Origin: Candidatus Zipacnadia bacterium
GTDB taxonomy: Bacteria; Armatimonadota; Zipacnadia; Zipacnadales; Zipacnadaceae
Assembly: GCA_029821215.1 (NCBI GenBank)
Contig: JALGTV010000048.1
Location: 1 to 12,403, forward strand
Reading direction: 5' to 3'
Length of the DNA: 12,403 nt
In this document: one piece after another, positions 6,874 through 12,403 of the stretch
Layout of the letters: each line of letters starts with the position of its first letter
Numbering within the stretch: position 1 is the stretch's first letter
Position numbers and translations under genes: made by a program
The notes under the pieces: model-generated
Told to the model about the DNA's origin: nothing
The model's input: the letters and a program-made list of their open reading frames with translations, nothing else
The model's database searches: none

Positions 6874-7041
6874 CGCGTAGCGCAGGCCTTCGCCTGCCAT
6901 AGCAGGCTTTCAGCCGACGTAGCCAAGGCTACTTTGGCGAAGTAGGCACGGCCTGCGAAGGCCGGTTCTCAACCTGCGCGGCATACCTAAGCGCGGTTAG
7001 AAAACCCGCTCAACAGAAGGCGGATAATCCCCGCCTACGCG
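6874..7041. repeat. Mosaic inverted-repeat element, copy 2
   Basis: This 168-bp element is bounded by CGCGTAG (6874-6880) and CTACGCG (7035-7041) and shares its left, middle and right blocks with copy 1. After the shared AGGCT it carries a 41-nt insert (6909-6949), containing the hairpin GTAGC-CAAG-GCTAC, where copy 1 has only two bases. It lacks the 1513-1566 hairpin of copy 1 and has other sequence there, including AGGCGG (7018-7023) and CCGCCT (7031-7036), which can pair. It fills most of the 244-bp gap between the GT9 gene and the FemAB-like gene. A terminator role for its hairpins is possible, but there is no T-run. Confidence 0.75.
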
Positions 7042-7089
7042 ATAGAGAAAAGGGAATTCAGGCAATATGCGAAAGGAAATCAGTAGCCA

Positions 7090-8148
7090 GTGATTCTGCC
7101 CGAAGCCCGTCGCCGAGAATGGAATGAATTTGTGGCCGCATCTCCCCATGGGGATGTGCTGCAATGCTGGGAGTGGGGTGAGCTGAAAGCTCACACTGGC
7201 TGGCAGCCGTTGCCCGTTGCCATCCAGCGCCAGGGCCAAATTGCCGCTACCTGCTTGGTCCTGAAGCGCCCTATTCCGCTGGTGGGCGGCTGTCTATTCT
7301 ATGCGCCTCGGGGTCCGATTGTTGACTTCACCGATGATTCGTTGTGGGAGGAGCTGCTGGCTGAAATGCGCGCCCTGGCCGCAGAGCATAACGCGGTGGC
7401 CCTCAAGATTGACCCGGCCATATCCACGCAGGACCAGCCGGTCAGCGAAAGACTGCAAGCGGCCGGATTTCGTCGCGGCAGCCCCCAGGGGGACTTCGGC
7501 GGTGTCCAGCCACGCTATGTAATGAAAGTGGGCATATCGGCGGAGCCTGATGATCTGATTATGCAGTTTAAGTCTAAAACCCGGTATAATATTCGCCTGG
7601 CCGGCCGCAAGGGAGTTTCTGTCCGCTCCGATTGCACCCGCCAGGACATAGCTGACTTCCACCGCATTTTGCAAATCACTGCCCAGCGCGATGGATTCAT
7701 GGTCCGCGACATTTCCTACTTCTACAATATCTGGGACATGATAATTCAACGGAATCTGGGTCGGATGTTTCTGGCTTATGTAGAAGATGAACTGGTCGGC
7801 GGAACCATTGCCTTCGTTCTGGGCCATCAGGCCTGGTACGTCTACGGGGCTTCCAGCAACCAACACCGCGAGAAGATGCCCAATTATTTGTTGCAATGGG
7901 AGATGATTAAGTGGGCTCAGGAGCAGGGATGTCGCGTTTATGATATGCGCGGGGTAGCCCGGGAGATAGATGGCCAGGCGCAGGGAGAGTCAGCCGGGCT
8001 GAATCGGTTCAAGCGAGGATTCGCGGCTCAGTATGTAGAATATATCGGTGATTGGGACCTGGTCTTCCGGCCCCTAGCCTATCGGTTGTTTACTACCGGC
8101 TTACCCGTGCTGCGCAGTTTGCAAAAGCTCACTGCATCAGGGGCCTGA
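7090..8148 (+). CDS. FemAB-family (FemX-like) aminoacyltransferase
   Basis: The 352-residue protein has the double acetyltransferase-like fold of FemABX enzymes, which use aminoacyl-tRNA to add amino acids to the lipid II stem peptide. Recognisable blocks are the N-terminal HGDVLQCWEWGELKAHTGWQ (residues 20-39), the positively charged KSKTRYNIRLAGRKGV (161-176), the second-domain VGGTIAFVLGHQAWYVYGAS, and the C-terminal YDMRGV with GLNRFKRGFAAQYVEYIGDW. Related stand-alone proteins are also annotated as generic peptidoglycan bridge or lysyl-lipid transferases, so the substrate is open. The start is GTG 7090; AAAGGA (7072-7077) lies 12 nt upstream, a somewhat long spacer. The gene follows repeat copy 2 and precedes tldD by 67 bp. 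Confidence 0.88.
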   Translation: MILPEARRREWNEFVAASPHGDVLQCWEWGELKAHTGWQPLPVAIQRQGQIAATCLVLKRPIPLVGGCLFYAPRGPIVDFTDDSLWEELLAEMRALAAEHNAVALKIDPAISTQDQPVSERLQAAGFRRGSPQGDFGGVQPRYVMKVGISAEPDDLIMQFKSKTRYNIRLAGRKGVSVRSDCTRQDIADFHRILQITAQRDGFMVRDISYFYNIWDMIIQRNLGRMFLAYVEDELVGGTIAFVLGHQAWYVYGASSNQHREKMPNYLLQWEMIKWAQEQGCRVYDMRGVAREIDGQAQGESAGLNRFKRGFAAQYVEYIGDWDLVFRPLAYRLFTTGLPVLRSLQKLTASGA

Positions 8149-8215
8149 ACAGCGGTCTGCTATACATTGGGCAACAGTCCCTAAGAATTAAGAATAAGGA
8201 ACGAGGTAGCCTTAC

Positions 8216-9493
8216 ATGCGAGAACTCATTGAGAAAACACTGGCCCAAGCCCAGGCAAAGGGAGGCAGATAAGATTGCCGCGGGCAGCACACATGGTGCC
8301 GGCTTGCGAGTGCTGGTAGATGGGGCCTGGGGATTTGCCCCTACCAATAATGTTACTCCACCAGAACTGGCTCAGTGTGTGGATGACGCGGTAGCCATGG
8401 CTAAGGCGGCCAGCACTGCTCTGGTCGAGCCGGGAGTGTCCAGGACCGAGTAGAGGCAATCTTCCAACTGGAACAGCGAGGGCGCAATCAGGATCCAGAG
8501 CGCATTGTCAATACCCGCGCCAGCTATGCCGATGCCGTCGGGCAGATGTACCTGGGTAATACGCTGGGCAGTTATGTTGAATATGAGTCGGTGCGTTGCA
8601 GTGTGCGCCTGATGGTCACCGCCCAGCAGAACGGTGTGCGCCAGTGGGCGTCCGAGCACAAGGCCAATTCCTGCGGCTATGAGCTGATGGCGGACATTGA
8701 CCCGGATGAGTTTGCCGGCCAAACGGCCCAGCAGGCCCTGGACCTGCTTGATGCCCAGCCGCCGCCGGCAGGCAAGTTTGAGGTTATAATTGACCCACAG
8801 ATTTGCGGACTACTGGTCCATGAGGCCTTCGGCCACAACTGTGAGGCAGACGCTGTCTGGGCAGGCAATTCCATACTGGAAGGCAAACTGGGCAAGCCGG
8901 TAGCCGCCGAACTGGTCACGATTATTGATGACCCCACTTTGCCCAATGCTAACGGTTCGTTTAAGTATGATCACGAGGGGGTGGCGGCCCAGAGGCACGT
9001 ACTGGTCAAAGACGGGATTCTTCAGGGTTATCTGCACAATCTGGAGACTGCCGCTCGGTTCGGGGTAGAACCTAATGGCGCGGCCCGAGCTATGGGCCAC
9101 ATGTATTCGCCTCTGGTCCGGATGAGCAACACCTTCATCCAGCCCGGAGAGGCCAGCCTGGAGGAAATGATTGGCGACATCAAACATGGCCTGTATCTGA
9201 AGGGTGGCTATTGGGGATATGTCTTTACCGCCCGGGGCCAGTTTACCTGCAATGTCCAGCAGGCCTATGATATCCACAATGGCCAGTTAGGCCAACTATA
9301 CCGTAATGTCAACATTTCGGGCATGACCCTGGAGACTCTACAGCGGGTTACGGCGGTTGGCAATGATTTACAGTTCCGGGCCGGAGGGACCTGCGGGAAG
9401 GGAGGCCAGGGAGTGCCAGTGGACACCGGCGGGCCGCATGTACGCATCCATGAGGTAGTAGTTGGGGGGCAACAGGACCTGGCGGGTCAATAA
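8216..9493 (+). pseudogene. tldD: TldD-family metallopeptidase gene, broken by two frameshifts
   Basis: TldD works with TldE as a zinc peptidase that trims peptides. ATG 8216 has a good ribosome site (GAGGT, 8203-8207, 8-nt spacer). The frame reads MRELIEKTLAQAQAKGGR and stops at 8270-8272. Homology continues one frame over as ADKIAAGSTHGAGLRVLVDG to about 8425, then closes at 8451-8453. It returns to the first frame from about 8432 (SVQDRVEAIF) and runs cleanly to 9491-9493. The catalytic half is intact: HEAFGH at 8819-8836 and the conserved GTCGKGGQ with its Cys codon at 9392. The N-terminal half looks about 30-60 residues short, because segments normally found after AKGAD and before the LEQRGRNQDPERIVNT block seem missing. 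A one-base G insertion near 8264 would explain the first shift. No tldE is nearby. Decay versus assembly error is undecided. Confidence 0.85.
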
Positions 9494-9891
9494 TGATAAC
9501 TATCACCGAATGGATGGGCTTCGGCGCATGTGTAATAGCGGCCACAGCACTGGTTAGCTATTTGATCTATGTGAAGGCGGTCAGCGATGGTCATCCTCCA
9601 GGAGCCATCTGGCGGTCATTGGCGGTGTTGTGGCTGTGCCTGGGCGCAGCGGTGGCCGTACTTATAACCGCGCGGGCACTGCTGGGCGGGGCGCTTTTTG
9701 ACTTGAGCTTAGGCCAGGAGACAGTGAGGTGGTGGGTCGGCGGCTCTCGCCAGATTTATATCGGGGCAACGGCAGCAGCCATTCTGGTGGGCCTGCTATG
9801 GCTGGCGCTGAGGTCTGTGCGCGGTCTGCAGGAGCCAGTGGCTCCTGCAGGAACCGACGAACGCAACATTAACAATACGAGTTCATCATAA
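9493..9891 (+). CDS. Small three-helix membrane protein of unknown function
   Basis: I do not recognise this 132-residue protein. It has three hydrophobic segments, roughly residues 8-27, 41-63 and 88-107, joined by a polar loop (KAVSDGHPPGAIWR) and a longer loop containing two tryptophans (RWWVGGSRQIY). A polar, disordered-looking tail (residues about 110-132, rich in Asn and Ser) ends the protein. Its ATG overlaps the tldD stop (TAATG) and its own stop overlaps the next ATG in the same way, so translation is probably coupled across all three genes. That ties it to the metallophosphoesterase more than to any known function. The base run encoding its tail contains a perfect 25-bp palindrome. 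Confidence 0.75.
   Translation: MITITEWMGFGACVIAATALVSYLIYVKAVSDGHPPGAIWRSLAVLWLCLGAAVAVLITARALLGGALFDLSLGQETVRWWVGGSRQIYIGATAAAILVGLLWLALRSVRGLQEPVAPAGTDERNINNTSSS
9826..9850. repeat. Perfect 25-bp palindrome within a coding region
   Basis: CTGCAGGAGCCA (9826-9837) and TGGCTCCTGCAG (9839-9850) are exact inverted repeats around a single G. In RNA this would give a strong hairpin about 40 nt upstream of the metallophosphoesterase start. It encodes LQEPVAPAG, in the polar tail of the membrane protein. It could be an operator, an mRNA stability element or chance. Confidence 0.6.
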
Positions 9892-10817
9892 TGATTACAA
9901 CTGCTGTGATACTATGGGGGCTGTTCGTGCTGGTCGCGGGATTGGTGGCTTATGCTCGGCTTATTGAGCCTAACCGGGTTGTCGTCCATCAGCTCTCAAT
10001 CGCGATTCCTCACTTGCCCCTCCAATTGGAGGGACTGCGGATAGCCCATCTATCTGATTTCCATTCTCGTCCCCAGCGCAGTGCCCAACGCCTGGTACGG
10101 CGAGCAGTCAGGCAAACTCGCCACCAAGAGCCTGACCTGGTACTCATCACCGGCGATTTGAGCCATGGCACAGATAACATTGACTGTGTGGTGCCCCTTA
10201 TAGCCGACCTGGATGCCAAATACGGTGTCTATGCAGTGTTGGGAAACCACGACTGGAACTGTACTCTGGGTGCTTACTTATATGGACCATCAGATTCTCC
10301 GGTCACCTTGGCCCAGTGGCGGCAAGCCCTGGCTCAAACTAACGTCCAGATACTGGAGAATACCAGTCGCCGGCTGGTTATTGACGAGCAGGTGGTAGTG
10401 ATTGCTGGAGTCGGCGACCCGTGTAGCGGCCATGACGACCTGCCGGCTGCCATTGAGGGAACCGAACCGGCGGGTCTCAAGATAATGCTGGCCCACTCAC
10501 CGGACGTGGTTGACTTGCCCCAGGCCGATTGGGCCGACTTGATACTGGCCGGCCATACTCACGGGGGGCAGTGCCAGTTGCCTGGGATAGGCAGTCCGTG
10601 GGCCCCGGTCTGGCGGTTTCGGCGGCGAGCAGCAGGATTGATGCAGTTTGATAATACTCTATTGTATGTTAGCCGGGGGGTGGGTGCCGGTGTGGAGGCC
10701 CGGTTTCTGTGCCCTCCGGAGGTAACGATTATGACGCTTACTCGCGGGCATTGCCAGTCAGCCCGGCCTTTGCCTGGTTACCACCAGCGAACTGACAGTT
10801 ATTCGCCAACGGGATAG
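9891..10817 (+). CDS. Membrane-anchored calcineurin-like metallophosphoesterase
   Basis: The 308-residue protein begins with one membrane segment (residues 4-22), then a metallophosphoesterase domain. All metal-site motifs are present: SDFH (Asp56, His58), ITGDL (Asp89), LGNHD (Asn119, His120), AHSPD (His202) and GHTHGGQ (His222, His224). The order and the GHTHGGQ form match the YkuE/YaeI group, which includes UDP-2,3-diacylglucosamine hydrolase-like and other envelope phosphoesterases. The substrate here is unknown. By the N-terminal helix it is probably anchored to the cytoplasmic membrane; which side the domain faces is not certain. ATG 9891 overlaps the preceding stop codon, and the next gene starts 6 nt after its stop. 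Confidence 0.9.
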   Translation: MITTAVILWGLFVLVAGLVAYARLIEPNRVVVHQLSIAIPHLPLQLEGLRIAHLSDFHSRPQRSAQRLVRRAVRQTRHQEPDLVLITGDLSHGTDNIDCVVPLIADLDAKYGVYAVLGNHDWNCTLGAYLYGPSDSPVTLAQWRQALAQTNVQILENTSRRLVIDEQVVVIAGVGDPCSGHDDLPAAIEGTEPAGLKIMLAHSPDVVDLPQADWADLILAGHTHGGQCQLPGIGSPWAPVWRFRRRAAGLMQFDNTLLYVSRGVGAGVEARFLCPPEVTIMTLTRGHCQSARPLPGYHQRTDSYSPTG

Positions 10818-10823
10818 ATAACC

Positions 10824-11339
10824 ATGAGTTTATGGCAGACAATTCTGACCAAAATAGGACTGCGCAAGCCTAAGCCGACTCTCACGCAGCAGGAGGCGCT
10901 GGAGGTGCGCCCGCTGCGTAATCCTTCATTAGAGTGGGAGCGCAACGAGGAGGGTAATGTGGTGATAGCTCTGCCCCGTCGCCGTGACTGGAAGGGTCGC
11001 TTACTGGGCTTTTTTTTCCCCATCCCCAAATCCCGCCCGGTGGTGCTGGATGAAGTGGGCAGCTTTGTCTGGGAGCACTGCGACGGCGACCGTAGCGTCA
11101 ATGAGTTGGTCAAGGCCCTCTGTGAGGAGTACAACCTCAACCCCAAAGAAGTGCGGGTATCGCTGATGGAATATATGAGGATGCTGGGCAAGCGGGGTAT
11201 GATTGCCGTGGCTGTCCCCGAGGAGATAGTGGAGAAGCTGGACGAGGCCACCCGCGAGGAACTGAAAATCTACCCGGCCTCGGCATCACCTCCTGCCGAG
11301 CAAGACGAAGATTCTCCCGACTCCGAGGAGGACGAATAG
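10824..11339 (+). CDS. PqqD-like protein, stand-alone
   Basis: This 171-residue soluble protein has a PqqD-type winged-helix domain, about residues 32-130. Key features are RPVVLDEVGSFVWEHCDGDR, the helix SVNELVKALCEEYNLNPKEV, and a final LMEYMRMLGKRGMI. In PQQ and RiPP pathways this fold (RRE) binds precursor peptides for a radical SAM or other modifying enzyme. The protein has an unusual basic N-terminal extension (residues 1-30) and a strongly acidic tail (159-171). No precursor peptide or radical SAM gene is nearby, so the family name should not be read as proof of PQQ or RiPP synthesis. The ribosome site is weak (GGGATAG before ATG 10824). It is the last gene of the plus-strand run and converges on rpsT. 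Confidence 0.75.
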   Translation: MSLWQTILTKIGLRKPKPTLTQQEALEVRPLRNPSLEWERNEEGNVVIALPRRRDWKGRLLGFFFPIPKSRPVVLDEVGSFVWEHCDGDRSVNELVKALCEEYNLNPKEVRVSLMEYMRMLGKRGMIAVAVPEEIVEKLDEATREELKIYPASASPPAEQDEDSPDSEEDE

Positions 11340-11346
11340 CTAAGGT

Positions 11347-11368
11347 CGCGGCGAGCTACTGCGCCGCG
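11347..11368. terminator. GC-rich hairpin between convergent genes
   Basis: CGCGGCG (11347-11353) and CGCCGCG (11362-11368) form a perfect 7-bp stem with an 8-nt loop. It starts 7 nt after the stop of the PqqD-like gene and covers the rpsT stop codon (11356-11358), so it could act in both directions. There is no T-run, so intrinsic termination is uncertain. Confidence 0.4.
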
Positions 11369-11619
11369 GTTGCCTCGCGGGCCAGCCGTGACTTGCGCCG
11401 GGCGGCAGTGTTGGGGTGAATGACCCCGGCCTTGGCTGCTTTGTCTATCGCCTTGTAGGCAGCACTGAGTGCGGAGTCTACTTGCTCCGAGTCACCTTCT
11501 TCGGCAGCCGCGAGCACGGCTCGCTCGGCTTTCTTAGCAGTAACCTTCAGGGCACGGTTGCGGGCGCGGTGCTTCTCGGCTTTCCGAATATCCTTACGAC
11601 GTGATTGCGTCTGGGGCAT
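11356..11619 (-). CDS. rpsT: 30S ribosomal protein S20
   Basis: The 87-residue basic protein binds 16S rRNA and is needed for 30S assembly. The start MPQTQSRRKDIRKAEKHRAR, the central helix with repeated Lys and Ala (KKAERAVLAAAEEG), the AYKAIDKAAKAGVIHPNTAA motif and the ending RRKSRLAREA are typical of bS20, and the length is normal. ATG 11619 has an AGGAG ribosome site (11629-11633) 9 nt upstream. It has its own promoter at 11696-11724 and a roughly 70-nt leader with a hairpin, as expected for a monocistronic ribosomal protein gene. Confidence 0.97.
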   Translation of the reverse strand: MPQTQSRRKDIRKAEKHRARNRALKVTAKKAERAVLAAAEEGDSEQVDSALSAAYKAIDKAAKAGVIHPNTAARRKSRLAREATAAQ

Positions 11620-11655
11620 AGGTTGCTTCTCCTGACCACGTGATATAAGAAAATG

Positions 11656-11680
11656 ACTACTGGCTGACCGTAGCCGTAGT
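11656..11680 (-). promoter_or_regulatory. Hairpin in the rpsT leader
   Basis: On the minus strand ACTAC-GGCT pairs with AGCC-GTAGT around a six-base loop ACGGTC, with one bulged A: nine pairs in all. It starts about 10 nt after the predicted transcription start and ends about 23 nt before the ribosome site. A role in autoregulation by S20 is conceivable, since S20 controls its own translation in E. coli, but that is inference. Confidence 0.4.
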
Positions 11681-11695
11681 CAACAATACGATAAT

Positions 11696-11724
11696 AGTAT
11701 AACAGACCAATCCACTAAGCGCAA
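11696..11724 (-). promoter_or_regulatory. Sigma-70-type promoter of rpsT
   Basis: On the minus strand TTGCGC (11724-11719) is followed after exactly 17 bp by TATACT (11701-11696). Four of six and five of six bases match the consensus. The predicted start is near 11689, giving a leader of about 70 nt. Confidence 0.65.
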
Positions 11725-11784
11725 GTCCCTGGCCCTTAAGCGGCTGGTCATACTCACTTGGCGGGCCTTGTCGGGTGGAACAGG

Positions 11785-12336
11785 TTATTCCAAGTCGTCT
11801 TCATTGCAGAATATGCTGGCGCCATAGACATCATAGCCTACCAGGGCGCGGAAGTCCTCTACCTGGAGGCGGTAGATGGCCTCCGGGCCTAAATCGGGGT
11901 AAGCCACGACATCCGCCTGTTGAACCCAAGTAGAAATCAACGCCCCCGCCCCGCCGGTGGCGACCAGATACAGACCCAGGTATTCGCGGCACGCTTCTCG
12001 CACTTGCGGCGAGCGCGGGCCTTTGCCAATAGTGGCTCTGACCCCGGCTGCATACAGTTGCGGGGTAAACGGGTCCATCCGGGCGCTGGTAGTAGGCCCG
12101 GCGGCACCGATGGGCCGATTGGGCTGAGCTGGAGTTGGCCCACAGTAGTATATGACCGCCTCCCGCAGGTCAATAGGCAGCTCTTCATCGCTGTCCAAGG
12201 CCGCTACCAATCGCTGGTGGGCGGCATCACGAGCCGTGTAAATAGTCCCGGTCAGTGATAGCAAATCCCCAGCCCGCAGGTCTACGGCGATATCGTCGCA
12301 GATGGGCAATTCCAGTTGTCGGATATACGCAGACAT
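11785..12336 (-). CDS. Class I fumarate hydratase / L(+)-tartrate dehydratase, beta subunit
   Basis: The 183-residue protein is the small subunit of the two-subunit iron-sulfur hydro-lyases, which interconvert fumarate and malate or dehydrate tartrate. It corresponds to the C-terminal domain of single-chain class I fumarases. Motifs include LSLTGTIYTARDAAH near residue 26, YYCGPTPA, IGAAGPTTSARMD (residues 76-88) and IGKG (103-106), plus GGAGALI near 128. The length is normal for the split form. ATG 12336 lies 21 nt after the stop of the alpha subunit, with AGGTTG as a modest ribosome site. Fumarate versus tartrate specificity cannot be told from this subunit. I see no clear terminator in the gap downstream (11725-11784). 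Confidence 0.93.
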   Translation of the reverse strand: MSAYIRQLELPICDDIAVDLRAGDLLSLTGTIYTARDAAHQRLVAALDSDEELPIDLREAVIYYCGPTPAQPNRPIGAAGPTTSARMDPFTPQLYAAGVRATIGKGPRSPQVREACREYLGLYLVATGGAGALISTWVQQADVVAYPDLGPEAIYRLQVEDFRALVGYDVYGASIFCNEDDLE

Positions 12337-12357
12337 ATTGGCAACCTATCTATGAAT

Positions 12358-12403
12358 CTACAGCACGGCCGTGGCATGGCGAGCCGAATGACACTGGATA
12401 TTG
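12358..12403 (-). CDS. Class I fumarate hydratase / tartrate dehydratase, alpha subunit, C-terminal end
   Basis: Only the last 14 codons and the TAG stop (12358-12360) lie in the window; the rest is beyond the right edge. The visible peptide NIQCHSARHATAVL matches the usual C-terminus of the alpha subunit, in which a Cys-His-Ser-Ala-Arg block is conserved. Its position just upstream of the beta subunit on the same strand confirms the assignment. Confidence 0.8.
   Translation of the reverse strand, partial: NIQCHSARHATAVL

Noticed and set aside
7067..7093. Eight-codon leader peptide overlapping the FemAB-like start
   Set aside because: MRKEISSQ followed by TGA overlaps the GTG, but the AAAGGA lies inside it and no ribosome site precedes it; probably chance.
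7294..7896. 200-residue antisense open frame opposite the FemAB-like gene
   Set aside because: It mirrors a well-supported gene and shows no family motif; other long antisense frames (for example 754-1236) were dropped for the same reason.
8052..8453. A separate 133-residue protein spanning the end of the FemAB-like gene and the start of tldD
   Set aside because: Its second half is the displaced-frame part of tldD and its first half is the FemAB-like gene read out of frame.
8216..8460. Programmed frameshifting in tldD
   Set aside because: No slippery heptamer followed by a structure is evident at either point, and two opposite shifts plus apparent missing segments fit damage or sequencing error better.
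11010..11017. Run of eight T in the PqqD-like gene as a slippage site
   Set aside because: The reading frame is continuous and family-like on both sides, so no recoding needs to be assumed.

Overview
The window is bacterial chromosomal DNA, moderately GC-rich and densely coded, with frequent GTG and TTG starts and overlapping genes. AMIN-domain and stalk-domain amidase architecture, a heptosyltransferase-like glycosyltransferase (GT9), a FemAB-type aminoacyltransferase and two-subunit class I fumarase/tartrate dehydratase point to an uncultured environmental lineage. My guess is Armatimonadota- or Chloroflexota-like, but no marker here settles the phylum. The only mobile-element-like sequences are two short non-coding repeats. 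I see no tRNA, rRNA or CRISPR array.

Layout. The left end carries, on the minus strand, the first 29 codons of a xylose-isomerase-like TIM-barrel protein (1-87) and mnmA (169-1230). mnmA has an extended -10 promoter preceded by 10-bp phased repeats. A 447-bp gap (1231-1677) holds these signals and the first copy of a mosaic inverted-repeat element (1436-1575). On the plus strand follow a PfkB-family sugar kinase (1678-2610), a good sigma-70-type promoter (2692-2720), and a tightly packed cluster: N-acetylmuramoyl-L-alanine amidase, RNase PH, XTP/dITP pyrophosphatase and a GT9 glycosyltransferase (2746-6845). The second copy of the mosaic element (6874-7041) lies between this cluster and a second plus-strand set: FemAB-like transferase, a TldD peptidase gene broken by two frameshifts, a three-helix membrane protein, a membrane-anchored metallophosphoesterase and a stand-alone PqqD-like protein (7090-11339). 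The right end is convergent: rpsT (ribosomal protein S20) with its own promoter and a leader hairpin, then the beta subunit and the last codons of the alpha subunit of a class I fumarase/tartrate dehydratase, all on the minus strand.

How the genes fit. Much of the plus strand concerns the cell envelope: peptidoglycan hydrolysis (amidase), sugar transfer (GT9), peptide-bridge or lipid-linked aminoacyl transfer (FemAB-like), and a metallophosphoesterase of a type that can act on envelope lipids. RNase PH with the nucleotide-sanitising pyrophosphatase is a common housekeeping pair. The least explained part is the run tldD - membrane protein - metallophosphoesterase - PqqD-like protein. TldD and PqqD families both occur in peptide-modification (RiPP) pathways, but no precursor peptide or radical SAM enzyme is visible, so a RiPP reading is only a hypothesis. 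The most unusual DNA is the pair of mosaic repeats, which share terminal inverted repeats but carry different internal hairpin modules.
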